DNA of 64,000 nucleotides from Streptomyces griseoflavus (GTDB taxonomy: Bacteria > Actinomycetota > Actinomycetes > Streptomycetales > Streptomycetaceae). Of this stretch, positions 56,546 to 64,000 are shown one piece after another (position 1 is the first letter of the stretch; each line of letters begins with the position of its first letter). A program made the translations under genes and the position numbers. A model generated the notes under the pieces. The model was not told where the DNA came from and made no database searches. It saw nothing but the letters and a program-made list of their open reading frames with translations. The DNA lies in the NCBI RefSeq assembly GCF_014649995.1, contig NZ_BMUC01000009.1:70899-134898 (forward strand), in the 5' to 3' direction.

Positions 56546-56587
56546 GATGTCAACCTCCTGATCCTCTGATTGCCCGGAAAACGTGAA

Positions 56588-57409
56588 TCAGGCTTCCTTG
56601 CGGCAGAGAATCTCGCCGTGCAGCACGCTGAACCAGCCGTCCTCCCGCGCACCCCATTCCCGCCACGCCGCGGCCACCTCCCGCAACTCCTCCCGGTCTG
56701 CGTGGCCCCCTTCGACGGCCCGCCCGGCGTACGCCGACGCCACCGTGCGGTCCGCCCACAGGCCGCTCCACCAGGCACGCTCCCGCGCGGTCGAGAAGGT
56801 CCACGTGTCCGAACCCGCCGTGACGTCCGTGAACCCCGCGGCGAGCGCCCAGGACTTCAGCCGCCGCCCGGCGTCCGGCTCGCCGCCGTTGGCCCGGGCC
56901 ACCCGCCGGTACAGGTCCAGCCAGCGGTCCATGCCCGGCGACGGGGGATACCAGGTCATCGCCGCGTAGTCCGAGTCCCGTACGGCGACCAGGCCGCCCG
57001 GCACGGTCACCCGCCGCATCTCGCGCAGTGCCCGCACCGGGTCGCCCACGTGCTGCAGCACCTGGTGGGCGTGGACCACGCAGAAGGTGTCGTCCGGGAA
57101 GTCCAGCGCGTGCACGTCGCCCGCCGAGAAGTCGACGTTCGTCAGCCCCCGCTCGCCGGCCACCGCCCGGGCCCGCTCCAGGATCGCCGGCTCCCGGTCG
57201 AGGCCGGTGACGTGCCCGTCGGGGACGAGCGCCGCCAGGTCGGCGGTGATGGTGCCGGGCCCGCACCCGATGTCCAGGATCCGCATGTCCGGCCGCAGGG
57301 CCCCGAGGAGGTACGCCGCCGAGTTCCCGGCGGTCCGCCAGGTGTGCGACCGCAGCACCGACTCGTGGTGCCCGTGCGTGTAGACGGCGGTCTCCCGCGC
57401 TTCCGTCAT
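56588..57409 (-). CDS. Class I SAM-dependent methyltransferase
   Basis: 273 residues. ILDIGCGPGTITADLA is the SAM-binding motif I, TGLDREPAILERAR motif II, and VHAHQVLQHVGDPVRALREM the UbiE/methyltransferase-11 region. The substrate is unknown. I chose the ATG at 57409 preceded by GGAAGGGG; the longer frame upstream runs into the promoter region of the ABC-F gene. Divergent from the ABC-F gene. Confidence 0.88.
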   Translation of the reverse strand: MTEARETAVYTHGHHESVLRSHTWRTAGNSAAYLLGALRPDMRILDIGCGPGTITADLAALVPDGHVTGLDREPAILERARAVAGERGLTNVDFSAGDVHALDFPDDTFCVVHAHQVLQHVGDPVRALREMRRVTVPGGLVAVRDSDYAAMTWYPPSPGMDRWLDLYRRVARANGGEPDAGRRLKSWALAAGFTDVTAGSDTWTFSTARERAWWSGLWADRTVASAYAGRAVEGGHADREELREVAAAWREWGAREDGWFSVLHGEILCRKEA

Positions 57410-57555
57410 GCCGAACCCACCCCTTCCGCTGTCGTAGGAGGGCGCCCACGCTACGCGCCCCGGCCGCATGATGAGACCCGGATATTGCATACTGAGAAGC
57501 CGTGGGACCGAAACCCGTTTGCCACCCGCGCCGACGACCCCGCACAATCCCCACC

Positions 57556-59175
57556 ATGGGCCATCTGGAAGCTGCACATCTCGAGTACTACCTCCCTGAC
57601 GGGAGGGCCCTCCTGGGCGATGTGTCCTTCCGGGTCGGGGAAGGCGCGGTCATGGCCCTGGTGGGCCCCAACGGCGCGGGCAAGACGACGCTCCTCCGCC
57701 TCCTCGCCGGCGAGCTCAAGCCGCACGGCGGATCGGTCACCGTCACCGGCGGCCTCGGCGTGATGCGCCAGTTCGTCGGCTCCGTACGGGACGAGACGAC
57801 CGTGCGCGACCTGCTGGTCTCCGTCTCCACGCCCCGCATCCGGGAGGCGGCCCGCGCCGTCGACAAGGCCGAGCACGCCCTCCTCACCGTCGACGACGAG
57901 GCCGCCCAGATCGCCTACGCCCAGTCCCTCGCCGACTGGGCCGAGGCCCGCGGCTACGAGGCGGAGACGCTGTGGGACATGTGCACCACGGCCGCGCTCG
58001 GCGTCCCCTACGACAAGGCGCAGTGGCGCGAGGTGCGCACCCTCTCCGGAGGCGAGCAGAAGCGGCTCGTCCTGGAGGCCCTGCTGCGCGGCACCGACCA
58101 GGTACTGCTGCTCGACGAGCCCGACAACTACCTCGACGTGCCCGGCAAGCGCTGGCTGGAGGAGCGGCTGGAGGAGACCCGCAAGACGGTCCTGTTCGTC
58201 TCGCACGACCGCGAACTCCTCGCCCGCGCCGCCCAGCGCGTCGTCTCGCTCGAACCCAGCCCCACCGGCGCCGACGCCTGGGTGCACGGCGGCGGCTTCG
58301 CCACCTACCACGACGCCCGCCGGGAGCGCTTCGCCCGCTTCGAGGAGCTGCGCCGGCGCTGGGACGAGAAGCACGCCCAGCTCAGGAAGCTCGTGCTGAA
58401 CCTGCGCCAGGCCGCGGCGAACAGCCCCGACATGGCCTCCCGCTACCAGGCCGCCCAGACCAGGCTGCGCAAGTTCGAGGAGGCGGGGCCCCCGCCGGAG
58501 CCGCCGCGCGAGCAGAACATCACCATGCGCCTGAAGGGCGGCCGTACCGGAGTGCGCGCGCTCACCTGCGAGCGGCTGGAACTCACCGGTCTGATGAAGC
58601 CGTTCGACCTGGAGGTGTTCTACGGGGAGCGGGTCGCCGTGCTCGGCTCCAACGGCTCCGGGAAGTCGCACTTCCTGCGGCTGCTCGCCGGGGACGACGT
58701 GGCCCACACCGGCGGATGGCGCCTGGGCGCCCGTGTCGTCCCCGGACACTTCGCGCAGACCCACGCCCACCCGGAGCTGGAGGGCCGAACGCTCCTGGAC
58801 ATCCTGTGGAAGGAACACGCCCAGGACCGGGGCGCCGCCATGTCCCGGCTGCGCCGCTACGAGCTGACCGGCCAGGCCGAGCAGACCTTCGAACGGCTCT
58901 CCGGCGGCCAGCAGGCCCGTTTCCAGATCCTGCTGCTGGAACTCCAGGGCGTCACCGCCCTGCTGCTCGACGAGCCGACGGACAACCTCGACCTGGAGTC
59001 CGCCGAGGCGCTGCAGGAGGGCTTGGAGGCGTTCGAGGGCACGGTCCTCGCCGTCACCCACGACCGCTGGTTCGCCCGCTCCTTCGACCGCTACCTGGTC
59101 TTCGGCACCGACGGCCACGTCCGGGAGACCCCCGAACCGGTCTGGGACGAACGCCGAGTGGAACGAGCCCGCTGA
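57556..59175 (+). CDS. ABC-F family ATPase
   Basis: 539 residues, two ABC domains on one chain and no membrane segment. Domain 1: GPNGAGKTTL, LSGGEQKRL, LLLDEPDNYLD. Domain 2: GSNGSGKSHFL, LSGGQQARF, LLLDEPTDNLD. A charged coiled-coil linker (ERFARFEELRRRWDEKHAQ) lies between. ABC-F proteins act on ribosomes, some giving antibiotic resistance. The linker is of moderate length; I cannot say whether it is a housekeeping or protective type. ATG at 57556 lacks a ribosome site and may be leaderless. Confidence 0.9.
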   Translation: MGHLEAAHLEYYLPDGRALLGDVSFRVGEGAVMALVGPNGAGKTTLLRLLAGELKPHGGSVTVTGGLGVMRQFVGSVRDETTVRDLLVSVSTPRIREAARAVDKAEHALLTVDDEAAQIAYAQSLADWAEARGYEAETLWDMCTTAALGVPYDKAQWREVRTLSGGEQKRLVLEALLRGTDQVLLLDEPDNYLDVPGKRWLEERLEETRKTVLFVSHDRELLARAAQRVVSLEPSPTGADAWVHGGGFATYHDARRERFARFEELRRRWDEKHAQLRKLVLNLRQAAANSPDMASRYQAAQTRLRKFEEAGPPPEPPREQNITMRLKGGRTGVRALTCERLELTGLMKPFDLEVFYGERVAVLGSNGSGKSHFLRLLAGDDVAHTGGWRLGARVVPGHFAQTHAHPELEGRTLLDILWKEHAQDRGAAMSRLRRYELTGQAEQTFERLSGGQQARFQILLLELQGVTALLLDEPTDNLDLESAEALQEGLEAFEGTVLAVTHDRWFARSFDRYLVFGTDGHVRETPEPVWDERRVERAR

Positions 59176-59185
59176 GCCCCACCCC

Positions 59186-60292
59186 CTACCAGCGCAGCAA
59201 CGCCCCCAGCCCGCCCACCGGCGCCCCTTCCCCCGGCCCCGCCGCGTCGACCGCCAGCGCGGGCGCGTCCGTCGCCACCGCCGACCGGATCAACGCGTCG
59301 TCCGCCCGCGCCGCCCAGGAGTTCTGCTCGCCCAGCACCTTCAGGTCCGTACGCCGCACCGCCACCTGGTCCGGGTCCTCGCCGATCCACACCTCCCGGT
59401 GCGCGTCCGGCCCGTCCGAACGGATCAGCAGCTCCTCGATCCGGTGCTCCCGCGCGGCCTCGACCAGCGCCGGCACGCCCTCCACGGCACCCGCCCGGCC
59501 CTCGTCGTCCGGGCCGCGGGCGGCGAGGAACCGCTCCAGCTCCCCGGCGGCACGCCCGTGGACGTGCTCCGCGCGGATCCGCTCGACGTCACCGTCGAGC
59601 AGCCTGCTGCCGGCGCCGTGCGACGCCTCGGCCACCAGGCCGTGCAGCCGCTGCGGCAGCCGCTCCCGCACGGCCCGCCGCTCACGGTCGTCACCGACGA
59701 GGATCAGCAGGTCCGCACCGGTCTCCTCCTGGCAGACGGCGAGCGCGTCGGCGATCTCCGCGGCGTTGTGCTCCCAGGTGTTCTCCACCCGCAGCTGGAA
59801 GTGCCGCTCCGACCAGTCGACGGAGGCGGTCCGGTGCAGCGGCCACTGGCGGCCGGTGACACCGCCCGCGTCGTCCCGGCCCAGCGCGCTGCGCAGCTCG
59901 AAGTCCGCGCCCCTGCGGTCCACGTAGGCGATCACGCACACGGGGTCCTCGCCGGCCAGGTCCAGCAGCGGCGCCACCCGCGGCAACGGCGCCCACTCGG
60001 CCCAGTCGCGCTGCGGGGACCGGGCCAGCGGCGGGTCGAGCACCACCTCGCCGTCCCGGGCGAACAGGGCGCGCCCGTGCGGTTCGGCGGAGTGCCGCAG
60101 CTCCTCGATCGCGCGGCGCACCGCCTGGCAGGTCGCCTCGTCGGCGCCCCGGTCCGCGAGCTCCCGCGCCATCGCCTGGGCCGTCAGCCGCCGCTCCTGG
60201 GGCGTGTTCTCCGTGTGCCGGGACGTGTCGACGTACACGGAGGCCCAGGGGCCGGGACGTTCGTAGAGTGGATGCAGGAATGCGAGTTCCAT
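59186..60292 (-). CDS. Bacterial eRF1-like (baeRF/Vms1-type) protein, Rv2629-like
   Basis: 368 residues. The first part, SVYVDTSRHTENTPQERRLTAQ, and the second, VCVIAYVDRRGADFELRS, then AADLLILVGDDRERRAVRERLP and a C-terminal L7Ae-like part (ALVEAAREHRIEELLIRSDG) match the Vms1/baeRF family of release-factor-like proteins. These are thought to release stalled peptidyl-tRNA or aid hibernating ribosomes, mainly under stress. The catalytic Gln/Glu of Vms1 is not obvious. A sigma-B-like promoter is 49 bp upstream. Convergent with the ABC-F gene, 10 bp apart. Confidence 0.8.
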   Translation of the reverse strand: MELAFLHPLYERPGPWASVYVDTSRHTENTPQERRLTAQAMARELADRGADEATCQAVRRAIEELRHSAEPHGRALFARDGEVVLDPPLARSPQRDWAEWAPLPRVAPLLDLAGEDPVCVIAYVDRRGADFELRSALGRDDAGGVTGRQWPLHRTASVDWSERHFQLRVENTWEHNAAEIADALAVCQEETGADLLILVGDDRERRAVRERLPQRLHGLVAEASHGAGSRLLDGDVERIRAEHVHGRAAGELERFLAARGPDDEGRAGAVEGVPALVEAAREHRIEELLIRSDGPDAHREVWIGEDPDQVAVRRTDLKVLGEQNSWAARADDALIRSAVATDAPALAVDAAGPGEGAPVGGLGALLRW

Positions 60293-60340
60293 GGGTCCCT
60301 CCCGGTAGCCGTTCGGGGTAGTGCCTGTGCCGCCGGGCGG

Positions 60341-60365
60341 GTACCCGGGGCCCATGGACGCACAC
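60341..60365 (-). promoter_or_regulatory. Sigma-B-type promoter of the baeRF gene
   Basis: On the minus strand GTGT (60362-60365), 15 bases, GGGTAC (60341-60346). Matches GNNT-N14-16-GGGTAC and stands 49 bp before the start codon. Confidence 0.5.
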
Positions 60366-60383
60366 GACGAGCGGGGCACCACG

Positions 60384-60641
60384 ATGACCGGAGTCGAGCC
60401 GAACCGCCTGGACGACCAGCAGCTCATGAAGGAGCTGGAGACCATCCACCGCACGCGCCACGACACGCTGCTGTACGGCTCCGACGGCGCACTGCGCGCC
60501 CACAACGAACGGATGGCGCAACTGGAGGGCGAGTACCTGCGCCGCAATCCGAGCCGTCCGGTGGCCGCCGGCCGCACCCGCGAGGGAGCCCGCGAGCGGA
60601 ACGCCGCGGACACCACGACGCCCGCGCCCCCGGGGACCTGA
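60384..60641 (+). CDS. Small conserved DUF6158-type protein
   Basis: 85 residues: LDDQQLMKELETIHRTRHDTLLYGS, with the following ALRAHNERMAQLEGEYLRRNP, is a helical pattern common in actinomycetes next to stress genes, of unknown role. The end is an Ala/Thr/Pro tail. ATG at 60384 (MTGVEP) has GAGCGGGG upstream; ATGs at 60354 or a GTG at 60321 would overlap the promoter of the divergent baeRF gene. Confidence 0.72.
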   Translation: MTGVEPNRLDDQQLMKELETIHRTRHDTLLYGSDGALRAHNERMAQLEGEYLRRNPSRPVAAGRTREGARERNAADTTTPAPPGT

Positions 60642-60687
60642 GGACCGCGACCACCACCACGCCCGCGACCGGCCCCCTGGACATGCG

Positions 60688-60717
60688 ACCGGGGCCCGCG
60701 CGAGCGCGGGCCCCGGT
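60688..60717. terminator. Hairpin between convergent DUF6158 and PfpI genes
   Basis: A near-continuous inverted repeat of 14-bp arms (60688-60701 and 60704-60717), realistically a 13-bp stem with a CGAG loop, 20 bp before the PfpI stop. No T-run; a likely two-way terminator. Confidence 0.7.
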
Positions 60718-60737
60718 GCGGTGAGCGCGGGCGGGCG

Positions 60738-61280
60738 TCAGGCCGCTTCCGCCCCGAACACCTCCAGGTACGTCTCGCAGAACGCCTTCAGGTCGTCCGG
60801 CTTGCGGCTGGTGACCAGCTTGTTCGAACCGTGGTCGCAGATCTTCACCTGCTCGTCGACCCAGGTCCCGCCGGCGTTGCTGATGTCCGTCCGCAGGCTC
60901 GGCCAGCTCGTCAGCTCCCGGCCCCGTACGACGTCGGCCTCCACGAGGGTCCAGGGGGCGTGGCAGATCGCGGCGACCGGACGGCCCTGCTCGAAGAAGT
61001 CCCGCACGAACGAGACGGCCTTCTCGTCCATGCGGAGGAGGTCCGGGTTGGCCACCCCGCCCGGCAGCACGAGCCCGCCGAAGGAGTCCGCCGACGTCTC
61101 ACCGACGACCTCCTGCACGGGGAAGGTGTCCGCCTTGTCGAGGTGGTTGAAGGCCTGGATCTTCCCCTTCTCCGTCGACACGAGCACGGGCTCGTGGCCG
61201 GCGTCCACGGCGGCCTGCCACGGCTCGGTCAGTTCCACCTGCTCGACGCCCTCGGGCGCGGTCAGGAATGCGATGCGCAT
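60738..61280 (-). CDS. DJ-1/PfpI family protein
   Basis: 180 residues. The nucleophile elbow is VAAICHAPW with Cys about residue 106; GGLVLPGGVANPD holds the Glu/Asp side of the site and TSRKPDDL follows the His-type region. Type 1 glutamine amidotransferase-like fold, 'YhbO/PfpI' group, linked to protection against oxidative, osmotic and aldehyde stress. Cytoplasmic, no signal. ATG at 61280; ribosome site GGGACGTAGG is weak. Confidence 0.9.
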   Translation of the reverse strand: MRIAFLTAPEGVEQVELTEPWQAAVDAGHEPVLVSTEKGKIQAFNHLDKADTFPVQEVVGETSADSFGGLVLPGGVANPDLLRMDEKAVSFVRDFFEQGRPVAAICHAPWTLVEADVVRGRELTSWPSLRTDISNAGGTWVDEQVKICDHGSNKLVTSRKPDDLKAFCETYLEVFGAEAA

Positions 61281-61370
61281 GATGGTTCCTACGTCCCTTC
61301 GTCAGTCTTCGGCGCCTGTCGTACGCCGTTCTCGTCCGGGCCGCCCCGCTGATGCGGGCCGGCGCCGGTC

Positions 61371-61411
61371 CCGGGAGACGGAGCCCGGGTCAGGCGGACT
61401 CCGTCTCCCGG
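61371..61411 (-). terminator. Hairpin overlapping the end of the DUF2795 gene
   Basis: A 13-bp perfect inverted repeat (61371-61383 and 61399-61411) with a 15-base loop that spans the stop codon at 61390-61392. It could end that transcript or slow its decay. Confidence 0.4.
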
Positions 61412-61782
61412 CTCCGGGTCAGCGCCTCGGCCAGCTCCTGGACACTGCCGTAGCGGTCCTGGCGCGGCAGCCGCTCCAGCGCCTCGATGAGCGTGTCGGG
61501 CGCGTGCCGCCGGTCCAGCGCGCGCATCAGCTCGCGCGGACCCGCGGGGAACGCCCCGCGGCTCAGGATCCTGGCCAGTTCCAGCCGCACCGACTCCAGT
61601 GACGTCGGGCCACGGCCGGGTGTCACCGGGCCGTGGGCGACCTCGGGGTCGTCGTCGGCGAACGGCTCCGGGTCGTTCCACTCCTCGGTCCGGGTCGGAT
61701 GCCCGGACCTGAGCAGACCCTGCAGTTCGTGCTTCATCTCTTCGTCACGGTGGACACTGAGCCGGTCACTGCCTCGCTGCAT
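61390..61782 (-). CDS. DUF2795 domain protein
   Basis: 130 residues. The C-terminal ~60 residues, LARILSRGAFPAGPRELMRAL then EALERLPRQDRYGSVQELAEAL, are the DUF2795 helical repeat seen in actinomycete and Deinococcus stress-linked proteins. The N-terminal half is charged (SDRLSVHRDEEMKHELQGLL). Function unknown. ATG at 61782 has GGAGGGAG just before; a sigma-B-like promoter is 36 bp upstream. Confidence 0.82.
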   Translation of the reverse strand: MQRGSDRLSVHRDEEMKHELQGLLRSGHPTRTEEWNDPEPFADDDPEVAHGPVTPGRGPTSLESVRLELARILSRGAFPAGPRELMRALDRRHAPDTLIEALERLPRQDRYGSVQELAEALTRSRETESA

Positions 61783-61817
61783 GTCTCCCTCCAGATCCTT
61801 TCGGGGGTGCGCACCGC

Positions 61818-61842
61818 GTACCCGGGCAGCGGAGGCCGACAC
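61818..61842 (-). promoter_or_regulatory. Sigma-B-type promoter of the DUF2795 gene
   Basis: On the minus strand GTGT (61839-61842), 15 bases, GGGTAC (61818-61823), 36 bp before the start codon. It has the same -35 tetramer and spacer as the baeRF promoter. Confidence 0.5.
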
Positions 61843-61942
61843 AGGGTTCGGACGGCGGATCGGCACGGCCCGGGTTTGCCTCCGGAAGACCGGGAGACCC
61901 GGCAGAGCACGCCCCCCACGAGCCTCCTGGAAAGGCCCGGCC

Positions 61943-62083
61943 ATGGCGGTGCTCGCCCTGCTCATCCCTTCCCTCATGCTCGGCGTGGTCCTGATGCTGG
62001 GCCGTTACGAAGACCTCCTGCTGCCGCCCGTGCAGCCACCCGAGGAACCCGTGGAACCCGCACTCGGACGTTTGCATCCCTGA
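61943..62083 (+). CDS. 46-residue membrane microprotein
   Basis: One hydrophobic helix (AVLALLIPSLMLGVVLMLGRY) and an acidic Pro-rich tail. AAAGG lies 8 bases before the ATG. Similar short proteins occur beside stress genes in other Streptomyces, as far as I recall. It sits divergently from the DUF2795 gene and 144 bp before the sigma factor. Confidence 0.6.
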   Translation: MAVLALLIPSLMLGVVLMLGRYEDLLLPPVQPPEEPVEPALGRLHP

Positions 62084-62227
62084 GGCGGGGGCACGCGCAC
62101 GGGAAGTGCTTCGGACAGGAGGCACGCCCGTGGACGCGGCACCTCGCCGCCCCCGGGTGTACCTGTCCTCAGTCGGTGCGCCCACCACGGTGACATCCCG
62201 AGCACTTCCGAGGGAGTTGCACCGCAG

Positions 62228-63028
62228 ATGCCGATCCGAGCAACCGCGAAGCACCACCCGCACGACGACGCCCCCGACACCGCGGCCTCGTTCCGCAGGC
62301 TCGCCGGGCTTCCCGGCGGAGGGGAGCGCGACGCGCTCCGGGACGAGATCGTCGAGGCCTGGCTGCCCATGGCCGACCGCCTCGCGGGACGGTTCCGCAG
62401 CCGGGGCGAGCACTACGACGATCTGCGCCAGGTCGCCGCGCTGGGCCTGGTCAAGGCCGTCGACCGGTACGACCCGGAGCTCGGCAACGCCTTCGAGAGC
62501 TACGCGGTGCCGACCATCACCGGCGAGATCAAGCGGCACTTCCGCGACCACATGTGGACGCTGCACGTACCGCGCCGGGTCCAGGACCTGCGCAACCGGG
62601 TCCGCAGCGCCTCCCAGGACCTCTCCCAGACCATCCCCGGACGCGCGCCGACCGTGGCCGAGATCGCCGGCCACACCGGCCTCAGCGAGGAGGACGTGCG
62701 CGCCGGCCAGGAGGCCCTGGAGAGCTTCAGCGCGCTCTCCCTGGACGCCGCGCTGCCCGGCAGCGACGACGGCTACTCCCTGGGCGACGCCCTCGGCGCG
62801 CCCGACCCGGCGCTGGACACCGTGGTCGACCGCGAGTCCGTCAAGGACCGGCTGGCCGAGCTTCCGGAGCGGGAGCGGGCCATCCTCTACATGCGCTTCT
62901 TCGACGACATGACGCAGAGCGGCATCGCCGAGGAACTGGGCATCTCGCAGATGCACGTCTCCCGGCTGATCAGCCGGAGCTGCGGCCGGGTACGGCAGCA
63001 GGTCATGAGCGACGCCGCCGGGGACTGA
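62228..63028 (+). CDS. SigB/SigF/SigG-subfamily RNA polymerase sigma factor
   Basis: 266 residues with region 2 (YDDLRQVAALGLVKAVDRYDP, NAFESYAVPTITGEIKRHFRD), region 3 (PTVAEIAGHTGLSEEDVRAG) and region 4 (LPERERAILYMRFFDDMTQ, GISQMHVSRLISR). This is the stress/sporulation group of Streptomyces (SigB, F, G, H, K, L, M, N paralogues). By position it may correspond to S. coelicolor sigK, but paralogues are hard to separate by eye. No anti-sigma gene is adjacent. ATG with GAGGGA upstream. Confidence 0.92.
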   Translation: MPIRATAKHHPHDDAPDTAASFRRLAGLPGGGERDALRDEIVEAWLPMADRLAGRFRSRGEHYDDLRQVAALGLVKAVDRYDPELGNAFESYAVPTITGEIKRHFRDHMWTLHVPRRVQDLRNRVRSASQDLSQTIPGRAPTVAEIAGHTGLSEEDVRAGQEALESFSALSLDAALPGSDDGYSLGDALGAPDPALDTVVDRESVKDRLAELPERERAILYMRFFDDMTQSGIAEELGISQMHVSRLISRSCGRVRQQVMSDAAGD

Positions 63029-63165
63029 CGCGCACGTCACCCGCTCGGGTGTGCGGATCCCGCCAATGGCGTGCGGCCGCGCGCGGCACGGCGGCGGGCG
63101 GGCTGTGATGGCTGTGGGGCGACCGACCGCCATGGCCCCGCCCGTCGCCCGAAGGAGCCCGCACC

Positions 63166-63930
63166 ATGCGCCGCACCGCCCGTGCCCTGTCCGTCGCCGC
63201 CGTCGCCGGCACCGTCCTCGGCGCGCTCGCACCGGTCGCGGCCGCGGGGACGGCTCCGGGCAGCGGAGCGTCGTGGGCCACCGCGTCACCGCCGCCCTCC
63301 CACTCACCTTCCCCCTCGCCCTGCCCGAAGCCCGGAGGCCACGGGTGGGACGGGTACACGCCCAGGAGCTCCGAGCCGGACGCCGACGAGCCGGAGGCCC
63401 TGGAACCGGAGACGTACGAAGGGCTCGGCGAGGACGCCCTCGAACCGGAGACGGTCCTCCCGCAGGGCACCGCCCCGGACCCGCTCGCCTCCGATCCGCT
63501 CGCCCCGGACGCACTCGTCCCGGACGCCGGTCCCGAGGACACCGGTCCCGAGGACGCCGGCGTCCCGGCTCCGCCCGGCACCGACGCGGCCGCCGGACCG
63601 CAGGCCACGGAGCCGCACACCGGAGCCCAGATGGTCGCCGTGCCGGCCACCGCCGAACCCGGACCGCCGGAGTCCCGCTCCCCGGGATCGAAGCCCGCCG
63701 GACCCGAGCCGGTACGGCCCGAACCCACCGCGTCCAGGAGCACGCCCTGCGCCCCCACGCCCTCCCGGCACCCCACACCCCCCGCACACCAGGGGGTCCA
63801 CGCCGGCGGGGGCGGCGCCTTCACCGACTCGGTGCCCGCCCTGGCCGCCGGCGGCCTGCTCATCGCGGGCGCGTTCGGCGCCGCCGCCCACCGCGTGTAC
63901 CGGGACCGGACCTCCCGCCCCGACGCCTGA
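63166..63930 (+). CDS. Secreted, membrane-anchored Pro/Glu-rich protein of unknown function
   Basis: 254 residues. Signal peptide at 1-27 (MRRTARALSVAAVAGTVLGA, cut after AAAG-type site), then a long Pro/Glu/Ala/Asp-rich unfolded region with short repeats (EPEALEPETYE, SDPLAPDALVPDAGPEDTG), and a C-terminal membrane helix (ALAAGGLLIAGAFGAAA) followed by Arg/His residues. No LPxTG sorting motif. It should span the wall from the membrane. GAAGGAG before the ATG. The last 70 bp of the window after it hold nothing I recognise. Confidence 0.78.
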   Translation: MRRTARALSVAAVAGTVLGALAPVAAAGTAPGSGASWATASPPPSHSPSPSPCPKPGGHGWDGYTPRSSEPDADEPEALEPETYEGLGEDALEPETVLPQGTAPDPLASDPLAPDALVPDAGPEDTGPEDAGVPAPPGTDAAAGPQATEPHTGAQMVAVPATAEPGPPESRSPGSKPAGPEPVRPEPTASRSTPCAPTPSRHPTPPAHQGVHAGGGGAFTDSVPALAAGGLLIAGAFGAAAHRVYRDRTSRPDA

Positions 63931-64000
63931 CCTCCGTCACCCGGCCCCGGCCGCCGCCCCGCACCACGCGCCCCGGGCCGGCACTCATGGCACACGGCAC

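Overview
The window is a chromosomal segment of a Streptomyces (or very close actinomycete). GC is very high throughout, codons end almost always in G or C, GTG starts and GTGA/ATGA stop-start overlaps are common, and a complete actinomycete gas vesicle cluster (gvpO-A-F-G-Y-Z-J-L-S-K) sits next to Streptomyces-type stress genes. From memory, the gene order matches the S. coelicolor region around SCO6465-SCO6520; I could not check this against a database. I saw no tRNA, rRNA, CRISPR array, insertion sequence or prophage.

Left third (1-19.5 kb). A partial Nudix hydrolase, an ADP-ribosylglycohydrolase and a glycerate kinase precede a 1197-residue membrane-anchored P-loop NTPase of unknown role, the least understood large gene here. 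The phosphatidylethanolamine genes psd-pssA follow. Next is an ethylmalonyl-CoA pathway operon on the minus strand, read ccr, ecm, CoA lyase, MaoC hydratase, acyl-CoA dehydrogenase. It has a recognisable promoter that carries two phased palindromes, and a TetR regulator lies just beyond it. A duplicated 3-hydroxyacyl-CoA dehydrogenase comes next; its two halves have lost different conserved residues. A HEAT-repeat gene carrying a TTA (bldA-type) codon, a GNAT/Rid pair and a secreted Tap-type peptidase complete the stretch.

Middle (21-44 kb). A radical SAM gene has a LexA-box-like palindrome just upstream. A drug-efflux-type MFS protein is fused to three carboxypeptidase-regulatory-like domains, and its stop is followed directly by a frameshifted remnant of an RsbW-type ATPase. 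A secreted PHB depolymerase, a short-chain dehydrogenase and an MHS symporter form a plausible route for extracellular polyhydroxybutyrate use that could feed the ethylmalonyl-CoA genes. A Liv-type ABC transporter coupled to an alpha/beta hydrolase is divergent from a run of four peptidases (M55 DppA, M20, S9, S66). This looks like an uptake and degradation module for unusual peptides, perhaps ones containing D-amino acids. The two arms share a palindrome-rich control region.

Right third (44-64 kb). This part is rich in stress genes: a holin-like membrane protein, an F420-type oxidoreductase, a type II NADH dehydrogenase coupled to a transketolase and a stand-alone LigD polymerase domain, the gvp operon, an ABC-F protein, a bacterial eRF1-like protein, a PfpI/DJ-1 protein, a DUF2795 protein and a SigB/F/G-family sigma factor. 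Three genes have upstream sequences of the form GNNT-N15-GGGTAC, resembling Streptomyces sigma-B promoters, so part of this region may be one osmotic/oxidative stress regulon.
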